A stretch of DNA of 8,660 bases from Alphaproteobacteria bacterium (lineage in GTDB: Bacteria > Pseudomonadota > Alphaproteobacteria > UBA6615), in assembly GCA_013003285.1 (NCBI GenBank), contig JABDJY010000264.1, forward strand, positions 1 through 8,660, read 5' to 3'. The first letter of the stretch is position 1. Each line of letters begins with the position of its first letter. This document shows positions 6,058 through 8,660 of the stretch, in pieces. The notes beneath the pieces were generated by a model. It saw only the letters and a list, made by a program, of their open reading frames with translations. It was not told the origin of the DNA and searched no databases. The position numbers were made by a program, and so were the translations under genes.

Positions 6058-7605
6058 CTAGGCCACTAAATGCAAGGCGCGATCCGCCGGCAAGCTAACC
6101 GTGACGACGGTGCCAACGCCAAGCTCGCTATGCAGGTCCAGACTCCCACCATGATGTTCGACCAGGGATTTAGTTAGCGGCAGCCCCAGGCCGGTCCCTT
6201 CATATGCACGGTCCAGCGTGCTTTCAACCTGCTCGAAGCGTGCGAGTGCTTTGGGAATATTCTCGGGCGCGATACCGATCCCGGTATCTGCAACCTGCAA
6301 CACGAACCCGCGATCGATATGGTACCAGGCGCGAACCGTGACCGTGCCGCCCGCCAGGGTAAACTTCACCGCGTTCGAGATTAGATTGAGGACAATCTGC
6401 CTAACCCGGGTCTCGTCCGCGCGCAGCAACGGCAACAGTTCTTCGTCGATATCGACAAGAATGCGCACGTCCTCGGCATCGGCGCGCTCGCGAATCATTG
6501 CCACGCAATAGCGCAAGAGATCGGCGACATTGATATCGTCATCTGTCAATTCGACGCTGCCGGCTTCGATCTTCGAGATGTCCAGTAAGTCGTTGATCAG
6601 GGCGAGCAGATGAACACCGGCCTCTTTGATGTAGCTGGCATATTTTTGGTACTCGACATTGCCGATCGGCCCAAGCGCCTCGGCGTAAATCATCTCCGAA
6701 AACCCATTAATGGCGTTCAGCGGTGTTCGCAATTCGTGGCTCATATTGGCCAGGAATTCGGATTTTGCCCGGTTGGCGATTTCCGCTTCGTCTTTGGCGG
6801 CATTCGCCGCAGCCTCCGCCCGCTTATGATCCGTGATATCGACCGACAACACATAGACGCCGACCACCTGATCCGACGCGTCGAACTGCGGCAAACAGGT
6901 CGTTTGGTAGTCCCGCCGCACGCCGTCGACCGAGGTGCGTTCAATTTCGAAAGTAGCTTCTCTACCGGCCAATGCCTGTTGGAAATAGGGAGCAAGTTCC
7001 GCATATACCGCAGGACTCAGAACGTCGCTCACACGCTTACCGATAAAATACTCGCTCGGCTGCCGATATAGCTCTTCGACACCTTTGTTAACGAAGCGAT
7101 ATCGCAGGTCCCGGTCGATGTGGAGAAAGTGGCCAGGAATATTATCGGCGATCAGACGGAAGCTTTCAGCGGTCTCACGGCCCTCTGACTGCGCGTGCAC
7201 CTGCTCGCTGATATCGCGGTTGATGCTGAAGCTGCCAAGCTGACCATCATCGTCGCGAAATGCAAAAATGGCTGAGTCCGAGATGCCTTCACGACCATCC
7301 TTGCGCCTGAAACTAATTCGACCGGACCAACGTCCATCACCCCTAATTGCATCGACGATCGTATCCTGCAGGGCCGGCAGGTCACCCGGCATGTGAAGCA
7401 GGATTACCGAATTACCCAGCGCCTCGTCGCGAGTATACCCATACATACGCTCCGCAGCCGGATTCCAATCGCTGATAATACCATCGATATCGGTAACAAT
7501 GATCGCGTAGACATCCTGTTCCTGGAACAATGCCTGATGCAACGGCAAGGCACCGGCAGCAATATCCGCAGTCATATCGGACGTGGTTTTCCCGGCGTTC
7601 GACAC
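6058..7605 (-). CDS. Cytoplasmic PAS-PAS sensor histidine kinase
   Basis: This 515-residue protein phosphorylates itself on histidine and would pass the phosphate to a response regulator. There is no signal peptide or membrane segment, so it senses an internal cue. Two PAS domains with their C-terminal PAC parts lie at about 25-138 (DWNPAAERMYGY near 46-57, SINRDISE at 127-134) and 146-262 (YRFVNKGVEELY near 169-180, LSVDITDHKRAE near 253-264). A short coiled linker leads to the HisKA domain, with phospho-acceptor H290 in SHELRTPLNAINGFSEM. The ATP-binding domain has N411 in NLISNAVKFT, DTGIGIA at 440-446, the F-box near 457-461 and GTGLGLPLTKSL at 470-481. All catalytic boxes are intact and there is no receiver domain. 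The start is GTG 7605 with GCGGAG 6 bases upstream. No response regulator is adjacent, so it is an orphan kinase in this window. The ligand, such as heme or flavin, cannot be told. Confidence 0.93.
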   Translation of the reverse strand: MSNAGKTTSDMTADIAAGALPLHQALFQEQDVYAIIVTDIDGIISDWNPAAERMYGYTRDEALGNSVILLHMPGDLPALQDTIVDAIRGDGRWSGRISFRRKDGREGISDSAIFAFRDDDGQLGSFSINRDISEQVHAQSEGRETAESFRLIADNIPGHFLHIDRDLRYRFVNKGVEELYRQPSEYFIGKRVSDVLSPAVYAELAPYFQQALAGREATFEIERTSVDGVRRDYQTTCLPQFDASDQVVGVYVLSVDITDHKRAEAAANAAKDEAEIANRAKSEFLANMSHELRTPLNAINGFSEMIYAEALGPIGNVEYQKYASYIKEAGVHLLALINDLLDISKIEAGSVELTDDDINVADLLRYCVAMIRERADAEDVRILVDIDEELLPLLRADETRVRQIVLNLISNAVKFTLAGGTVTVRAWYHIDRGFVLQVADTGIGIAPENIPKALARFEQVESTLDRAYEGTGLGLPLTKSLVEHHGGSLDLHSELGVGTVVTVSLPADRALHLVA

Positions 7606-7753
7606 AAATTACTCCGCTTACAGGACATGCTGAGACAAAGGCGCGGTGATCGGTGAAACCTTACACGCGAACCAATATTTATGGGTACTCCGGCTTAATG
7701 TCCGGTTAACGGCACCCCCTATTCAGGGGCGTTCTGTTTCATTCAGAATCGTG

Positions 7754-7781
7754 TTTAACCCACAGAAAAGATTGATATATT
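7754..7781 (+). promoter_or_regulatory. Candidate integrase promoter
   Basis: TTTAAC (7754-7759) and TATATT (7776-7781) are spaced by 16 bases. The -10 box matches five of six consensus positions and the -35 box three of six. It would give a leader of about 70 bases that contains the GTTAGCT direct repeat. Confidence 0.3.
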
Positions 7782-7828
7782 TCCGTTCGTCACTTTACAG
7801 AGTCGTTTGGCGTAATTAGGTGGTTGGC

Positions 7829-7846
7829 GTTAGCTGGGTGTTAGCT
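7829..7846 (+). repeat. GTTAGCT direct repeat, 11-bp period, ahead of integrase
   Basis: GTTAGCT occurs at 7829-7835 and 7840-7846, exactly one helical turn apart, immediately before the AGGAGG ribosome site of the integrase. Tandem short sites with this spacing are typical of operators or integrase/excisionase arm sites. The function here is unproven. Confidence 0.4.
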
Positions 7847-7857
7847 AGGAGGCCGAC

Positions 7858-8660
7858 ATGAGCGCCACGAACGACAATATCTATTCCAAACAATCGCCTA
7901 ATCGACGAAAGCTGACCACGCTCTACGTCGATAAGGTGGTGCCTGGTGATGATCGATTTAAGGTGTGGGACACCGATGTTAGCGGGTTGGTGCTGCAGGT
8001 CGAACCAACGGGATCGAAATCTTGGTATCTTTATTATCGGCGTAACGGTCGTGCTCGGTGGCACCGACTTGGTGCCGTTAACAGCGTGAGCCTGAGTGCT
8101 GTTCGCGAAACCGTACGTCAGCTGAATGCGCGGCTAATGCTCGATCCGTCCTTCGACCCGCAGGTAGAGAAGGCAGCCGGGCGGACCCAAGCTACCGTGA
8201 GCGACTTGATAGAGCATTACGCCGCCGATCACCTGTCCACACTGAGGTCGGGTTCGCAGGGCACTTTCCTGCTAAGGCGGTTTGTTGCGCCTACCCTTGG
8301 TAAGATGGCGGCGGCCAGCGTTCAGCGGTCGGACGTTCGAACAATGTTGAAAGGGATGTCGTCGCTATCAACACGCCAGCAAGTTCTGGCCAACATTTCC
8401 GGTATGTTTAAATGGGCAGTCCGTAATGACTTTCCCAGTATTACGGCCAACCCAGCCTTCGGAATTGAACAACGCAAAGCGACGGCACGAGAGCGTATCC
8501 TTTCCGATAACGAGTTGCCGGTGTTCTGGTATGGTTTCGACAATGCCGGTTTAACGGCAAGTCGGGCGCTACGGATAATGTTGTTGACCGGCCAGCGCCC
8601 CGGTGAAGTTCGACACACACGTTGGCAGGACCTCGAAATCGGTGAGCATCAGTTTACTGA
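7858..8660 (+). CDS. Tyrosine-type site-specific integrase, 3' end outside window
   Basis: The open frame runs 267 codons from ATG 7858, which has a strong AGGAGG site 5 bases upstream, to the right edge without a stop. The protein cuts and rejoins DNA to insert or excise a mobile element. Residues about 18-105 resemble the DUF4102-type arm-binding domain (FKVWDTDVSGLVLQV at 34-48, SWYLYYRRNGRARWHRLG at 55-72). Residues about 113-200 form the core-binding SAM-like domain (VSDLIEHYAADHL). The catalytic domain begins with RERILSDNELPVFW (211-224) and reaches the first active-site arginine, R247, in LLTGQRPGEVR. The remaining catalytic residues (Lys, His-x-x-Arg, His/Trp and the nucleophilic Tyr) would lie to the right of the window. 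Family members are about 400 residues, so roughly a third is missing. It is transcribed away from the kinase gene and probably opens a prophage or genomic island. Confidence 0.93.
   Translation, partial: MSATNDNIYSKQSPNRRKLTTLYVDKVVPGDDRFKVWDTDVSGLVLQVEPTGSKSWYLYYRRNGRARWHRLGAVNSVSLSAVRETVRQLNARLMLDPSFDPQVEKAAGRTQATVSDLIEHYAADHLSTLRSGSQGTFLLRRFVAPTLGKMAAASVQRSDVRTMLKGMSSLSTRQQVLANISGMFKWAVRNDFPSITANPAFGIEQRKATARERILSDNELPVFWYGFDNAGLTASRALRIMLLTGQRPGEVRHTRWQDLEIGEHQFT

Larger units (their letters stand above)
7606..7857. other. 252-bp divergent gap between kinase and integrase
   Basis: No gene is supported here. It should contain the promoters of both divergent genes. It looks lower in GC than the genes to the left by eye. 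It holds a weak 5-bp hairpin (CCCCT/AGGGG, 7716-7729), a TTCTG/CAGAA pair at 7732-7748, and a 7-bp direct repeat before the integrase. If the integrase belongs to an inserted element, one attachment site is likely to lie in this gap. I see no tRNA 3' end, the most common attachment target for this integrase class. Confidence 0.6.

Noticed and set aside
5997..6098. 33-codon plus-strand frame starting with ATG at 5997
   Set aside because: It has no ribosome site, overlaps the kinase 3' end antisense and has a basic, low-information product.
6058..7605. Kinase as the dedicated sortase-system histidine kinase
   Set aside because: It is distant from the sortase-target gene, has no membrane segments and has a generic PAS-PAS-HisKA layout, so there is no reason to link it to the sortase locus.
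7606..7857. tRNA 3' end as attachment site for the integrase
   Set aside because: No T-loop-like GTTCRA sequence with a following acceptor stem is present on either strand.
7816..8064. 82-codon minus-strand frame opposite the integrase
   Set aside because: It is antisense to the well-supported N-terminal domain of the integrase and has no recognisable product.

Overview
The window looks like chromosomal DNA from a GC-rich alphaproteobacterium, probably free-living and possibly marine; the order cannot be settled from sequence alone. The reasons are the protein families present: a Gram-negative (class GN) sortase-target protein, a cupin-type AraC regulator, a DUF4142 protein, a SYLF lipid-binding protein and a HisKA kinase of alphaproteobacterial style. 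Short Sec signal peptides and Shine-Dalgarno-led starts also fit. There is no rRNA, tRNA, CRISPR array or insertion sequence.

Left block (1-3621), all on the minus strand. Reading leftward, it holds an AraC-family regulator, a secreted SYLF (YSC84-like) protein and a VIT/von Willebrand A sortase-target protein that runs off the left edge. The last of these is a 579-codon open frame with no stop in the window. The gaps between the genes carry several perfect inverted repeats: 1759-1819, 1897-1908, 2618-2632 and 2657-2674.

Middle block (3622-5914). The divergent gap next to araC contains a 13-base imperfect direct repeat with a 21-bp period, a good AraC-type operator candidate. To its right on the plus strand are a secreted DUF4142 protein, a hairpin and a DUF488 (YeaO-type) protein with a near-leaderless promoter candidate. 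Convergent with these, on the minus strand, are a single-domain cupin and a 109-residue exported protein of unknown function.

Right block (5915-8660). A minus-strand cytoplasmic histidine kinase with two PAS domains has a convincing intrinsic terminator behind it and no response regulator beside it. After a 252-bp gap, a plus-strand tyrosine integrase with a DUF4102-like N-terminus begins and runs off the right edge. It probably marks the start of an integrated element whose cargo lies outside the window.

How the genes fit together: four of the proteins are predicted to be exported or surface-associated (sortase target, SYLF, DUF4142 and the 109-aa protein), with an AraC regulator sitting between two of them. 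An envelope or stress-related neighbourhood is a reasonable inference but is not proven. No complete undescribed system is visible. The best leads are the sortase-target locus and the integrase edge, both cut by the window, and the repeat-rich intergenic regions.
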